Part shown: positions 24,771 through 35,692 of the stretch, one piece after another | Position numbering within the stretch: the stretch's first letter is position 1 | Layout of the letters: the number at the start of each line of letters is the position of its first letter | Assembly (NCBI GenBank): GCA_002682825.1 | Contig: NOKP01000009.1 | Span: 372,001-436,000, forward strand | DNA from: Neonectria sp. B-13 | Lineage: Eukaryota; Ascomycota; Sordariomycetes; Hypocreales; Nectriaceae | Direction of reading: 5' to 3' | Length of the DNA: 64,000 nt | Notes under the pieces: model-generated | Told to the model about the DNA's origin: nothing | Database searches by the model: none | The model's input: the letters and a program-made list of their open reading frames with translations, nothing else | Program-made: the position numbers and the translations under genes

Positions 24771-25762
24771 CCATTCCAACTACACGGGTCCGGTCTTCTC
24801 TGCCGTTCGGGTCAAACAGCAACCAGAGCACAGTGGTCTTCCATCGCCATGTCCGTGTCTAACCGGCAGCCAAGCCAACAGCGCGAACATATGCCTCATT
24901 CTCGGCGACGATCGCCCTTGTAAAAGCAGGAAAAATTCCACGGTGGCTGCTGATTTCACATGCCTCTCAGCTAATATATCCTCTGGGCTGCCGTTAACGG
25001 TTCGGGCGGGGTGTTATACGAGCAGTCCGGCAAGGGAGACGACCAAAATGCGTGACAGAGAAGAGACGGGAAGAACTTCTGCAAGACAGAAAATGCAGAT
25101 ATGACAGAAAAGAATACGATCATGTCTTGGCTGATGAGAGCTTGTGGTCGATCATTCCTGTCACCGTCCAATCACGGAGGTGGGAGTCCTGTCCTTGCAG
25201 CTGTCGATGAGGAGTGCCGAGAGGAATGCAACCCCACAATTTCGGAACTCGGTACTTTGCATGCTCGCCTGTTGCCGTGTGGCCAGGAATAGAAATGGCA
25301 TGGAACGGGAGAGGTCGAACTGCTGATGTTGGATTTGGAGGGCTTTGCCTAAAGGGTCAGAAAAACATGCATGTAAGCCGGCTGGCTTCGTCAGTGGCTT
25401 TGACGTCGACGGGAGCGAAGCCACTTTGGAGCGGGAGGAGGAAATGATGACCCGATGCGCCCCAGATGGAGGAAAGCTGGAAACACAAAGGAATGGCGGA
25501 GGAGACTGTTGATCTGATACCAGTTTCGATTGTGACGCATGATCGTTTATGTTTATAAGGTTCTATGGCTAGTCTATCAAACTTGAAGGTGACCCGACTT
25601 GATTGCTTTCAGGTGTCCGTTCTACACGGCCCCGTCACGGGCACAACGTCTATCAAATGGGTAATGTTGACAGCGAACTCACGATTTACATAATCGAATG
25701 CTGACAATCTAACCACTGCGTACGTACGGGATCAACCCTGCCTGGTGACACACGGAAATTGG
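24771..25762. other. intergenic
   Basis: Upstream of the Cys-rich gene and downstream of the NmrA-like gene. No gene seen. Confidence 0.6.
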
Positions 25763-26683
25763 CTAGTCCTGCTTCCCCATGCCGGCCACCACCTCGGCCA
25801 CCACCTGATCAAGATCCTCATCCTCCAGCCCCAGCAACTCCATGGCGAAGCCCTCTTCCTTGGTCCAGTCCGCCTCCAGCGCGCCCAGCACAAACACAAT
25901 CTCCTCCATGGTGTGCTTGGTCCACTCGGCCTCGAGCTTGCGCGCCGCCTCCTCGATGAACGCCTTGGAGTCCACCGTCCGCCGCGTCCATGTCACCCCG
26001 GTCACCCGCTCCAGCGCCGCCAGCACCTCGGGCTGCGACCGGCAGAAGCTCTGGATGTACAGCGTGCGGTTGCGCGTGGGCTCCGGCCGGCGGAGGACCG
26101 CGACGGTGCCCTCGGCCACGCGGCGCAGCGTCGATGCCGAGGCCCGCACGGAGCCGTCGTCGAGGATATCCGCCGTCTTGTGCTCGAGGTCGAAGTGCAG
26201 CAGGCCGTCGTGCACGCCGTAGTCGAAGAAGTGCCCGCACACCAGCGCCGACCATGAGAAACCCGGGTTCTCGGCCGCCAGCTCCTCGCACCGGTGGCGC
26301 ACCAGGTCCTTGTCGCGGTACAGCTTCAGCAGCCGGCGCGCGTTGGGGCTCGCGGCGTCGCAGCTGCCGAAGTCGGCCGGCACGAAGCGCTTGACACCGG
26401 CGCGGGATGCGGCCTCGGCGAGCCGGAGGTGTTGCGATACGTCGACGAGCGGGAAGCAGGCGATGACGGCGTCCTGGCCGCGGAGGGCGGCGGTCAGGCC
26501 GTCCAGCGACATGTCGTCGGGAATGGTGATTTGCGTGATCGAGTCGCTGTGCGCCGGCGACGACTTGGACGAGGCGCGCTTGGCCACGCTGACGGTGAAG
26601 TCGCCCGCGTTGACGAGGCCGTTGAGAAGGATGGTGCCGAGGTTGCCATTGCCGCCGACGAGGCAGACCTTGTTGAGGGACAT
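25763..26683 (-). CDS. NmrA-like / isoflavone-reductase-type NAD(P) protein
   Basis: Single exon, 306 aa, the usual size for the atypical short-chain dehydrogenase group that contains NmrA, PCBER and isoflavone reductase. The N-terminus has the dinucleotide-binding fold with LVGGNGNLG (GxxGxxG, residues about 8-16) after a short first strand, and an RFVPADFG block near residue 104, typical of the NmrA-like/PCBER group where classical SDRs have their catalytic region. Members either reduce small aromatic or isoprenoid substrates with NADPH or act as redox-sensing regulators. The sequence does not decide which. Cytosolic, no targeting signal. No pathway partners are adjacent. The short-chain YxxxK motif is not evident at its classical position, as is common in this subgroup. 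Confidence 0.85.
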   Translation of the reverse strand: MSLNKVCLVGGNGNLGTILLNGLVNAGDFTVSVAKRASSKSSPAHSDSITQITIPDDMSLDGLTAALRGQDAVIACFPLVDVSQHLRLAEAASRAGVKRFVPADFGSCDAASPNARRLLKLYRDKDLVRHRCEELAAENPGFSWSALVCGHFFDYGVHDGLLHFDLEHKTADILDDGSVRASASTLRRVAEGTVAVLRRPEPTRNRTLYIQSFCRSQPEVLAALERVTGVTWTRRTVDSKAFIEEAARKLEAEWTKHTMEEIVFVLGALEADWTKEEGFAMELLGLEDEDLDQVVAEVVAGMGKQD

Positions 26684-27232
26684 GACGACGTTGTTACTGT
26701 GAGATTATTAGGTGCCTTGTCTAAGCCGTAGGAGAGGTAAGAGTCGTCTGTAGTCGTGAACTCGTGATGTCTTGGTGTTGTCCAGTCCTCTATCTAACAC
26801 GCCTCCAAACGGGCCATGACCACATTATCTATCTTCCTACGCCATGGCGGGGTAATCCAGCAGTGCGGGGCAACACAGCATTGTAAGCATCTGCTCCTCA
26901 TCTCGCTGACAATACCCTCAATCTCCATCAATCACCTTCTTGCATCTCGACCGATCTGTCGGTTTCAGCTTCCGATTGTCGGCGTCGGTGTCAGCTTCCG
27001 CCGGGAACTAGCTACACAAGATAGGAACAAAAAAGAGAAAACTGGGGAAGGTAACCGCGGGCCCAAGGCGTCGCGCCTGCCCACATCTGTCCGTCCGCTA
27101 GTCAGGGCTAATTGTCGCGGCTCTTGCCTTCCTGCTGAGGAACTCGGCCCCGTCTCCTCCGCCAAACCTCCGCAGCCCCAGTTTTCTCACCGGCCGCAAC
27201 GGCGCCTCCAATCAACTGTCACTTGTACGGTA
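26684..27232. other. intergenic
   Basis: Upstream of the NmrA-like gene and downstream of the tandem peptidase gene. No gene seen. Confidence 0.6.
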
Positions 27233-30200
27233 TTAATCCAATCGTTGTTTCTTAGTCTTCAGGCTAGAGCTCTGCTCGGTTGGAGTCTTTGCAGCCCTCT
27301 TGGATGATTGCGACGAGTTGACATCCTCGTGTAAGCCCCTCGTTGGTGTGGCCATCACCGACGTCGTTGTGTACATCATCATGGAGCGTAGTGGGTCGCG
27401 TGGACTGCGTTTTGGATCGACAACGGTGTGTGAGTCGTAGCAACGCCTACAGCTGGGATAGGGGATAATCTGGTCCTCTTTGTCATGGTATTGCGGCAGC
27501 CCGGGGCGTTGCCGCTCCAGGTACTTTTCCTCTATGTCGTCAAAGACGTCATTAATGGCAGTGAAGAAGGTTAGACGAGGCCCGGGCCCGAAGCGTCGGT
27601 TGTGGCCCCAGAGTTGGCCGACGAGAGCGTGGGACTTAACCTCGACGACGACAGCGCCGCTGTCGCCATACGCACCGCAGATACCGGCATTCTCGTCATC
27701 GTAGGGGGTGAAATCCTCAATAAACCACTCTCGCGTAGGCATATCGGTGCCGTTCCCGGCAGCACTTACATACGCGGGGATCTCGCACACTTGACCACGC
27801 CTGTGGCCTGATGTGCGACCAGTAGAGACAACGGTGGCACCTGAGAAAATGACGTTGGTAGTTCTCACAATCAGTTCCTTGTGGGATGGCATGGTGTCGG
27901 ATGGGAGGCGGCGGAGAATATTTGCCTTGCAAGTCTCCGAAGTCATGAGGGTCCAGTCCGTTACGATGCGGGGCGACAGCAGGTGACAATATTCCCAATA
28001 GGGGTTCCTTGAGATGCGGGTTGTTTTGAGGTTTACGCCTGAGGCTGCGGTGATAGTGCCAAGTACACACTTAGCCGAGTCGGGAATGGCATTGTCGTGT
28101 CCTTCGTCGATGCAGCGTGAGCGGTCACTAGGGGAAGGGTGTTGAATAATGACTTTGTCATGATGCTGGCGTGCGTTGACAAAGGGGTGCAGGTTTCCTA
28201 GCCGGAAAGACTTGCCGTCGATGACTAGGCAAGGGCCGAGAGTGGCGGTGCGATCATGCTTCGTACCGCTACGGTTGCCGGCGATGCCGATGCTGTCGCC
28301 CATGCGAGGGTCCGCGAAGTAGTACGGGTTATTGGGGACGCATGTCGTATCGAATATCTCCATGCTGGAGTTCCGGGTCGGAGTGACGCGGTCGACAACA
28401 CCCGCGGCGAAGAAAAAAGTGGTGGTCTGAAGGAACTGCTTGGGTAGGAGATCTCTGACGTGGGCGGCGATGATGAGGCGCCGGGGAAATGTGAGCTTGG
28501 TGTCGGTCATGATGTATATCCGGCGGGAGCCTGGGGTAATGCCGCGGATGATGCTGATGACATGGTGAGGCCCGCACCATCTGGGCAGGAACTCGACGAT
28601 GAAGGGGAGCACGCCGTGCTCCCAGACAATTGGGAAGCTGGTATCTCTGCCCATGATGTCCGCGAGGGCATCTTCTCCTTGCAGCGAGTGGTCTGGTAGA
28701 AATGTCGGATGAGACCACTCGTAGACCGAATCAGGTTTAGAATACATACGGAGTTGCCACTTGAACTTCTCCTTGAAAATATTCATCAGCCGTTCACGAC
28801 ATTTCATCTTGGAGATCGCGGCAGCTAGGACCTCGTGGGTTGCCCGACCCCCCACGGTATTCTCCTGTAAGGAAGCAATGCTGGCAGCACTGCTCTGCGC
28901 CGTGTTCCGGGTGGTCAAATAGAGATTGTCAACGGATTCCTTTCCTGGCGGTTTTTTTGCATCTAGGCTGTACTCTCCTTTAAAGTACCCCAGCAACTCA
29001 GTTGCAATGTCGCTTTGGCGCACTTCAATATGGAACGATATTAGTTTAGATAAAGTCGGCATTGGTTTTGGTAAAGACACGACTGAGTTCCGGAAGCGAT
29101 TCTCTATCTGGTCTATCACGGACGCGAGCGGGCTGATGTAGACCTCTCCGAGAGGATTCAAGGCAACAACAAGGCCGTAAGGAGCGTAACTCTGTGCATC
29201 GACCACGATAGATCCAGAGTCACCCTTCTTCAAACCTTTCATTCATTAGAATACTAAACAGTGAGAGCCGGACGAGTACTTACTGTGCCTTCCCGAGAGA
29301 ATAACAGTCCAAGCATCCGCTGTGCAATTCCCGTTGATGCCGCCGAGAACCGAAGCACCTCGTTGAAGCATCCCCCTCTTTGGCGGCTGTTCCCTTGTGA
29401 GGATGAGGACCGGGGTCTCTTCATTTGGGCAATCCGCAGCTATCGTTGAGAGAAATATAGGGTCCGACGACTTGTTGGGATCAACGAAAGCATTAGGCCG
29501 CCAGTCCCCTGGATCTATCAACTTGATAAGTGCCCAATCCAAGTCTGATTCGCCGCATGATGCAAGTTCGTTTTGTGATGGGAATACTGCGAGCATTTCC
29601 TTGACTTCTGCTGGGATTTTGACTCCGCCTACGTCTCCATATCCAGTTGTTGAGATACTGGCGGGACTGAGTTTGAAAACGTCGCTAGTTTCGTGCTCGT
29701 CATCGGTGTCCTCGTCATTGGTGTCCTCGTCTGTCAAGCTATCATACTCCACATCGTCCATTATATAGTCGTCTTCTTCGGGAGGGTAGCCCAAGGAATC
29801 GTTGTAGAAGTGGGGAATAATTTCTTGGTGCTGGAGAGCACTTGTCGTAGCTTCGAACTCGTCTGACGACTCGGTGGAAACCAAGTTGTTTCGGACAAGC
29901 CCGGTTCCTTCTTGAGACTCAGGTCCTTGGGAGCCACTCCGCCGTAGCTCCAAAGGTCTCACTGCGTGTGATGCTGTTATTCCATAGAACTCCAGGCCTA
30001 TCTGGATAACACAGCCTAGGGTCGAGGACCTGGCGTCACTTCCCACAAGTTCGATGACCGAACCACACATTGTCAAATGAGACAATTTGCTGGAGTATGA
30101 GTCTGACCCAGCTTGCCTTGCTTCAGAGCGAACACAGACCCTCGATGTCGCACCCCACAATAGACTTTTGGGCCTCCGATGGCGCCAGAAATAGAGGTTG

Positions 30201-30913
30201 AATAAAGGCTTGCAAGTCCCTGTCGAGTCTGATGGCTGGTTACCCTGCCAGGGATTCCAGAAACTTTTCCGAGAAGATCGCTGAAGGCAATACTGGAACC
30301 TAAGCTTTTTGCTGGTGAGGAGGTTTCTCAAATAACTGAACTCGCTCTGACGACAGAAAACGAGAATTGACGGGTAGGATGCCTCGGGCGACGGACCGCA
30401 CATTCTTAGGGCATAATCGACATGTTGGACGTATTCTCTCAAACGAGGGTGCTCCTCAGTATTCTCTCTGAAGATGTTGACGACAGCTCGGAACCTCGAG
30501 TGGAACTCATTGTCGATGACCTCACTGCTGTGCGGATAGACGAGCATTGCTGGCGAACATTTGGGAATCGGAGTTGGGTCACGGAATGGGCCGTCGGCGG
30601 GTTCAGCTCCTGGCGAGGCGGTTGCAAGTGTGGTCTGAGATGTGCTGGAGACGGCCTCTATCCCCGTCTGTCCACTAGATGGTGGGCCACTGTTGGAGCT
30701 GGAGTTGGTAGTGGTGGGTGGCGAGAGTGTTGAGTCTGGATTTGGCAATGCGGTGGTTGTAAGTGCTTCTTGGAGAGGGTCACTACTCCGCAAGTCCGTG
30801 GGTACGGGTGATTGTGGAGGGTAACAAGGTGTTATATCTTGTGTACTTTGACCGGCTGGGGAAGCATCTCGAGGACTGGCAAAAGAACGCAACAAGATGG
30901 CATACTTTTGCAT
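27233..30913 (-). CDS. Large protein with two trypsin-like peptidase units
   Basis: Two exons on the minus strand (29284-30913 and 27233-29235), joined by a 48-nt GTAAGT...AAAG intron, give 1210 aa. The intron lies six codons before a GDSG serine motif, so either exon alone would be a broken enzyme. Residues 1-115 are Ser/Thr/Pro-rich. About 120-300 is a folded fungal-specific region (a SILVFCRQSEF strand and a LYFWRHRRPKSLLWG block). The first peptidase unit has GITASHAV (His316), an acidic insert rich in D/E, DLDWALIKL (Asp459) and GDSGSIVV (Ser550). A helical region follows. The second unit shows GNLHPF (His893), TDWTLM (Asp970) and AYGDSGAVVVE (Ser1069). The C-terminus is Lys/Arg-rich, possibly a nuclear signal. 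No signal peptide, so probably intracellular. Trypsin fold is inferred from motif order and spacing. Substrate unknown. Divergent from the 31.5-kb gene. Confidence 0.82.
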
Positions 30914-31532
30914 CTCCGTTTGAAATGTAGTCCCGAGGTCAGGCTTCTCGCAACGATCTGCGGGACAAAGCTGGGAAGACCTGGCTAGGGTTAGCAGTTC
31001 ATATTGCTTGTAGGCAGGTCACTGAATACGCACATCCTTCTAGGTGCCGGGCTGGTTGATTTGTTTTCTGGGGGCATTCTTGCGACGGAGAACTCGAGGT
31101 GGATGAGGGAAAAGAGGCCGCGAACCTGCGGCTTCAAGGTTGCGCAGCCTGGTCGTATTTTGATAGCGCTTGGAGCCGAACACCCTGTTTCATATCATCC
31201 AATAGCAATACTGCACTTGACGCAATGCCCTGCTCAACGTGCATTTAGCCAATCTTTGAGCTTCAGCTGAGCCACAAGTTGCCGCCGTGGTGGCTATGCA
31301 GCTCTGTAGCAGCATAAGATGCTCAAGGTACTGCAAGGCTTGCTACGAGGCTCTCTTGGGGGTATTTGAGCCCCGTAGGTGCCGTACATAGTCTCTTATT
31401 ATCTCTAAACCTGACCACTGTGACCATGGAGTGTGCATTCCCTCTTTGCCAGTGGTATAACATCAAGTCATCGACCACGCAAAGCCCACCATAACCTCTG
31501 GATTCTCTCTCATGGGTATCGAAATCTAGGCA
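30914..31532. promoter_or_regulatory. Bidirectional promoter region
   Basis: 619 bp between the divergent start codons of the tandem peptidase and the membrane protein. It must contain both 5' leaders. No clear TATA element or repeated operator is visible, so shared control is only inferred from the arrangement. Confidence 0.4.
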
Positions 31533-32723
31533 ATGCTGCCACCGAACGATACTGAGCGTCGACAGATAGCCGAAGAAATTTTCGGTGGGACATTCACCAG
31601 TCACGCCAGCGGACCCGAGTTGAAGGCATATTTCCATCACTACATCTCTGTGGTCTGCCCAGCCACCACCCCAGAAGATGTCGTGGTCGACGTCGATACT
31701 TCAACGGTGAAATGCCACTCCGACGTCCTCCGATGCGTGAGAATACTCCGCAAAAACACGAAACTTTGCTTGAACGAATTCATCGCCAAGGCTGTCCACT
31801 CTGACGATGCGAGCCTCAAGGAGAAGGAACACATTGCTAGGATGACAGTCGACATTGCTTTCATGATCAACTGCGGGTTAAAAGACTACCATTCGGATGG
31901 GTTCAAGTGCAGTGATCTAGGGATTGTCAAATGGCAAGGGGATACAACTTTTGTTGGCTTTGTCAAGCAAGCCTTCACGCCGCAACTCACTCCTACAACC
32001 GAGCAGCAACAGAGTAGCCTTGAGGCCATCAAACACAAAAAGGCCCTCAAGGCCTGGAAACTGGGAAAAAGATATGGCATCGAAATCAGGGCCACAAACA
32101 ACTTGCTGGAGCACCTTGCCTACGACCCTACTACGAGGACCCTCAAAGTGTTCCACCAAATGTCCTTTTTGCGAGCGCACTTGCAGCGGACCCGGGACAA
32201 GTCTCTGGACCTCAGCTTCGAGGAGAGCCTAGAACTGCAAGTGATAGTTCCTAGCAGACTGACGATTGCAACGATTGGCTAACGATTTTAACGAGGTAGG
32301 GGAACTCTTCCACCAAGACTGCTCCTCGAGACGCTTCTGACTTTCCACACTATTTTGTTTCCCATAGCTAGCGTAGGAGACAAAAGGTCGCATTCCCTGC
32401 TCAAAAGAATGATTCGGAAGCAAGGATTTGACCAAGAGGGAAAATGGATCGAATATGTCCGGCCTCTCCCATCGGATATGACTTATACGTACTGGGGCGA
32501 CCGTCTAGCCAAACTGTACGAGGTGGTGAAATGCCCACCACCAACAAACTCGGCTGTTGCTTGGTTTGAACGACACACTTCGGAGCGAAATGCGCTTACA
32601 GTAGCTATCGTGGGCCTCTTCCTGGCAGTGCTGTTGGGACTTTTGAGTTTCATTGTTGGGCTTTTGCAGCTAATCGTAGCCTGGATGGCATGGAAGTATC
32701 CTGTGTCGCAGGGGTCTTCATAA
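31533..32723 (+). CDS. Fungal-specific protein with C-terminal membrane hairpin
   Basis: Two exons (31533-32236 and 32300-32723) give 375 aa. The junction restores a continuous SLELGTLPPRLLLETL segment only if the intron starts with GCAAGT and ends in TAG, i.e. a GC-AG intron of 63 nt. No GT donor gives a consistent frame. The N-terminal 240 residues look globular and carry CPATTPEDVVVDVDTSTVKC near residue 45. The C-terminus has WFERHTSERNALTVAIVGLFL followed by a second hydrophobic segment, i.e. two membrane spans in the last 45 residues and a short tail. This matches a widespread filamentous-fungal hypothetical family. Function not known. Topology suggests a cytosolic domain anchored to an internal or plasma membrane. 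Confidence 0.82.
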
Positions 32724-33540
32724 TCCTTCAGTCGACTCAATACCCCTGAGTGCACGCGACGAGCGTTATGGGGGCTGGTGGCGGGAGTGGAGGCTGGAGA
32801 ACCCTGATGTGAAGACATTCCAGAGTTGAATCTAGAATTAGGGTATTATGGGGATTAGAGACATACCGTCTGAGAATGACCTGTTGTTCAAACTGGATTT
32901 TAGTCAGGATATTCAGCTTGTCAGCTCAAGCATAGAGTTAAGCCCGTCGCTGTTGGTTCTATACTTGAACTTGACAAGTGAGCTGAACATGACCGTTGTG
33001 ACAATGGAGTTGCAGTTTATATGTCAGAACTATGCCATCTTCAATTCTCAGGACCAAAAACCCGACGACCCGCATGACTAAAAGAAAAACAGGTAACGAG
33101 GCGGAATGCTTGTCGGCCGCGCTCAAAATCCTATCGGGCCTGACAGAAACCCCGGCATTCCTCACGAAGCATCCACAGCCAGGTCGGTGAGACATCAACT
33201 TAAGCATCTAGACCTCCACCAGAGCGACGTTTTCATGTCTCAACCAATGTCGAAGACTTGGCATCTGGAACGCTATGCTCGCTGGCTTTCGGCTAAATAC
33301 AATTGCCTCCATCGTCCTATTACTTATTATGTGTTCTGTGAGACATCTTCGAACTAGGTTTGAATCAGTCGGATCACAGCCGATGTTTTCCATACCTTAA
33401 GATGCCGCAGTTATAGTGAGAGGCTGGTGATTCTTGAATAGATATAAGGGAGACCCGTTGCCAGCCCTCGACCAGAGTAGGCAGATCACACTCCTTACAT
33501 CTTCTCTCCCTTCTTACACTCATTTATAACTTCTTCAACC
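32724..33540. other. intergenic
   Basis: No gene seen. A TATA-like GATATAAG at about 33,440 lies 100 nt before the WSC-protein start codon and is a likely core promoter. Confidence 0.5.
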
Positions 33541-34524
33541 ATGTCTCGCTCCATTCTCATCACCGGCCTGCTAGCCGCCGTCGCCGTGGCCCAGGCCGAC
33601 TTCGCTACCGCCGGATACGAGTACGTCGGCTGCGCCGAGATCGACCTGGCAGAGTTCCCCTTCTCGCCCGCCTTCATCAACAACTTCCTCCCGCAGGTGT
33701 GCGAGAAAGCGTGTGCAGACACGTTCAAGTCCGACCATGTGGCTATTGGCGGTGGATGCCACTGCGACGATGCCACCAGCGACATCGCCGTTACGTATAC
33801 CGTTGTTGACGAGGCGCGGTGTAATATCCGATGCATCAGCAACGACACCAAGTCCGGCCTCTGTGGAGGTGGTGGGTTCGGTGGCGGCCCTATTGTCTTC
33901 AACCTGTACCAGAAGGCCGATAACCGTGAAGACCCCGATGACGACGAGGAGGACTGCCTGGATGAGGACGAGGACGAGGACGAGGATGAAGAGTCCGTCG
34001 TCTCAGAGGAGCCGGCTGGATGCCCGCCTGAAGTCGTCGACTGTCCGTTCCGCAACAAGGCCAGCGAGTGCCCCGGCGAGGGCTGCAACGAGCACTTGCT
34101 GCCCATCGTCAAGGGAGTTTACCCTTCCAACATGACCTATCATGGTTGCCCGTCTGGCGGTTGCGCTCCGTCTAAGCCGCCGCCTGTGTGTGATGGCGAC
34201 TGCGAGTCGAGCGAGGGGCACGTCGAGATCATCGAGACTCCCCCTTGTGAAGACTGCGAGACCGGCAACGAGCATATCACAGTCGTTACTCCTACGGCAT
34301 GCGAGGGCAAACACTGCAAGGTCGTTACCCCCCCTGCTTGCTCAGGTGAGGGTTGCGGCGACAAGGTCAAGGCTGAGAAGCCCGTGGAGACTCCCGCTGG
34401 ACAGGATGAGAACTGCGTCGACTCGGCTTGCAACCATGTCATCACCAGCGGTGCTGCGAAGACGATCGCTGGTGGCGTTCTTTCTGCGGTGGTGGCTGTT
34501 GTTGTTCTTGTGTACATCATGTAA
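33541..34524 (+). CDS. WSC-domain, probably GPI-anchored surface protein
   Basis: Single exon, 327 aa. A signal peptide (about residues 1-19) is followed by a WSC-like Cys-rich domain at about 25-125 (YVGCAEIDL, CEKACADTF, GGGCHCDDA, CNIRC, then a Gly run and FNLYQKA). WSC domains bind carbohydrate in wall-stress sensors and related surface proteins. Next comes an acidic stretch (about 130-155), then a low-complexity region with repeated CPxxxCD, CxGEGC and VVTPxAC units. The C-terminus (SGAAKTIAGGVLSAVVAVVVLVYIM) is a classical GPI-attachment signal, with the likely omega site near the Ser-Gly-Ala. There is no cytosolic tail, so it is not itself a Wsc1-type signalling sensor. Expected location is plasma membrane or wall. 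Confidence 0.85.
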   Translation: MSRSILITGLLAAVAVAQADFATAGYEYVGCAEIDLAEFPFSPAFINNFLPQVCEKACADTFKSDHVAIGGGCHCDDATSDIAVTYTVVDEARCNIRCISNDTKSGLCGGGGFGGGPIVFNLYQKADNREDPDDDEEDCLDEDEDEDEDEESVVSEEPAGCPPEVVDCPFRNKASECPGEGCNEHLLPIVKGVYPSNMTYHGCPSGGCAPSKPPPVCDGDCESSEGHVEIIETPPCEDCETGNEHITVVTPTACEGKHCKVVTPPACSGEGCGDKVKAEKPVETPAGQDENCVDSACNHVITSGAAKTIAGGVLSAVVAVVVLVYIM

Positions 34525-34870
34525 TGACAAGTTTGGAAGAAGCCAGTATACAATTAGGAGAGAGAAATTAGGGGTTGTTTGGTGAAAGGACCCGAGAACT
34601 AAGTGCTGGGCATATTGAACGAAGTTGTGTATGTCAAATTGGTTTCTTTGTTAATATCTGATCTAAGCAAGCCAACTTCAGATTCATTAGCTGCTGACTG
34701 GTTCGTCAGAAACGAGAAACCTTATGGAACGTGATGCGTGTAAAGAATGAGTCTATTCCTTCGATGAAAGGTTATTGGGTTGTGAATTAAGCCTGGTATC
34801 ATCTGTCAAACTGGTCATAATTATATGCTGCCGTGTCCATGTCCCATCCTTTCTCCGACCCCAAGTCGCA
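34525..34870. other. short convergent 3' spacer
   Basis: Separates the ends of the WSC gene (+) and the isoaspartate methyltransferase gene (-). No gene seen. Confidence 0.6.
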
Positions 34871-35692
34871 TCATCTCCTTGGTGCATCCGTCAAAGGAAC
34901 GTATCGCACTCCAAACAACTTCTTCTTGGTAATCTCCCCATTGCCATCCTTCTCGATCCGCCAGACATGTTGGCTATAACCGTCCTCGTCGTCGTCCACG
35001 GGGATGAACATGCTGCGATAGCGTTAGCATTGTGCCTCTGGGAAGCTTCCTGGTGACTTACCAACCCGGAGCCTTCATCTGCTCCAGCAACTGCGGATGG
35101 ACCTCTACAGCCGATGCACCAACATGGATGACATCCCACCCTCCTCCCAGCGCATCCTCCCCCTCCCTCGCCGGCTCATTCCACCCCTTGCGCCCATCAC
35201 CAACCCGGAACCGCACCTTTTCGCTCATCAGAAACCTCCTCCCCTCGGCACTCTTGCTCATGTTAGTCTCGCCCAGCATCTTCAGTGCCTCAATGTGCTC
35301 CAGGCCGACGACGAGCCCACGGTCGCCGACGAGCTCGGCCAGCACGTGCGTCAGGTACCCCGAGCCAGAGCCGACGTCGAGAATGCGCGGGGCGGGCGAC
35401 GCGCTCGAGGGCAGCACGTAGGAGAGCATGTGCTCGATGGCGGCGGCGTGCATGTGTGGTGCTGAGATGGTGGCGTCGTGGCCGATGGGCTGAGGGGAGT
35501 CTTGATACGGCATGCCGGGAGAATAGTGGGCGCGGTCGACCTGGAGGCGTCAGAGGTGAAGGTTCAATACGATAGTAAAGGGAAAAGTACCTTGAGGAAA
35601 GCTTCTTTGACACGGGGATCCGTAATCAGCCCATTCTTCCACATGTTGTCGATGAGCGCCGCGTTGGACGCTCCAGAGGACCTCCACGCCAT
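34871..35692 (-). CDS. Protein-L-isoaspartate O-methyltransferase
   Basis: Repairs age-damaged proteins by S-adenosylmethionine-dependent methylation of isoaspartyl residues, in the cytosol. Three exons on the minus strand (35591-35692, 35062-35540, 34871-35012) encode 240 aa, the normal family length. I start at the ATG giving [10 protein letters not shown] because eukaryotic members begin close to this point. An in-frame ATG at 35770 would add 26 residues unlike the family. Motifs: [30 protein letters not shown] region (substrate and fold), [18 protein letters not shown] (SAM motif I), YDVIHVGA equivalent as [10 protein letters not shown], and the C-terminal MFIPV block. Identification secure. 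Confidence 0.95.

Noticed and set aside
29236..29283. Two separate genes at 27.2 and 29.2 kb
   Set aside because: A 48-nt intron with GTAAGT donor joins them in frame and completes a peptidase triad, so one gene is far more likely.
32241..32282. Continuation of the 31.5-kb frame to a stop at 32,282
   Set aside because: The residues after SLEL do not continue the fold, while the GC-AG junction restores a coherent helix and the C-terminal membrane part.
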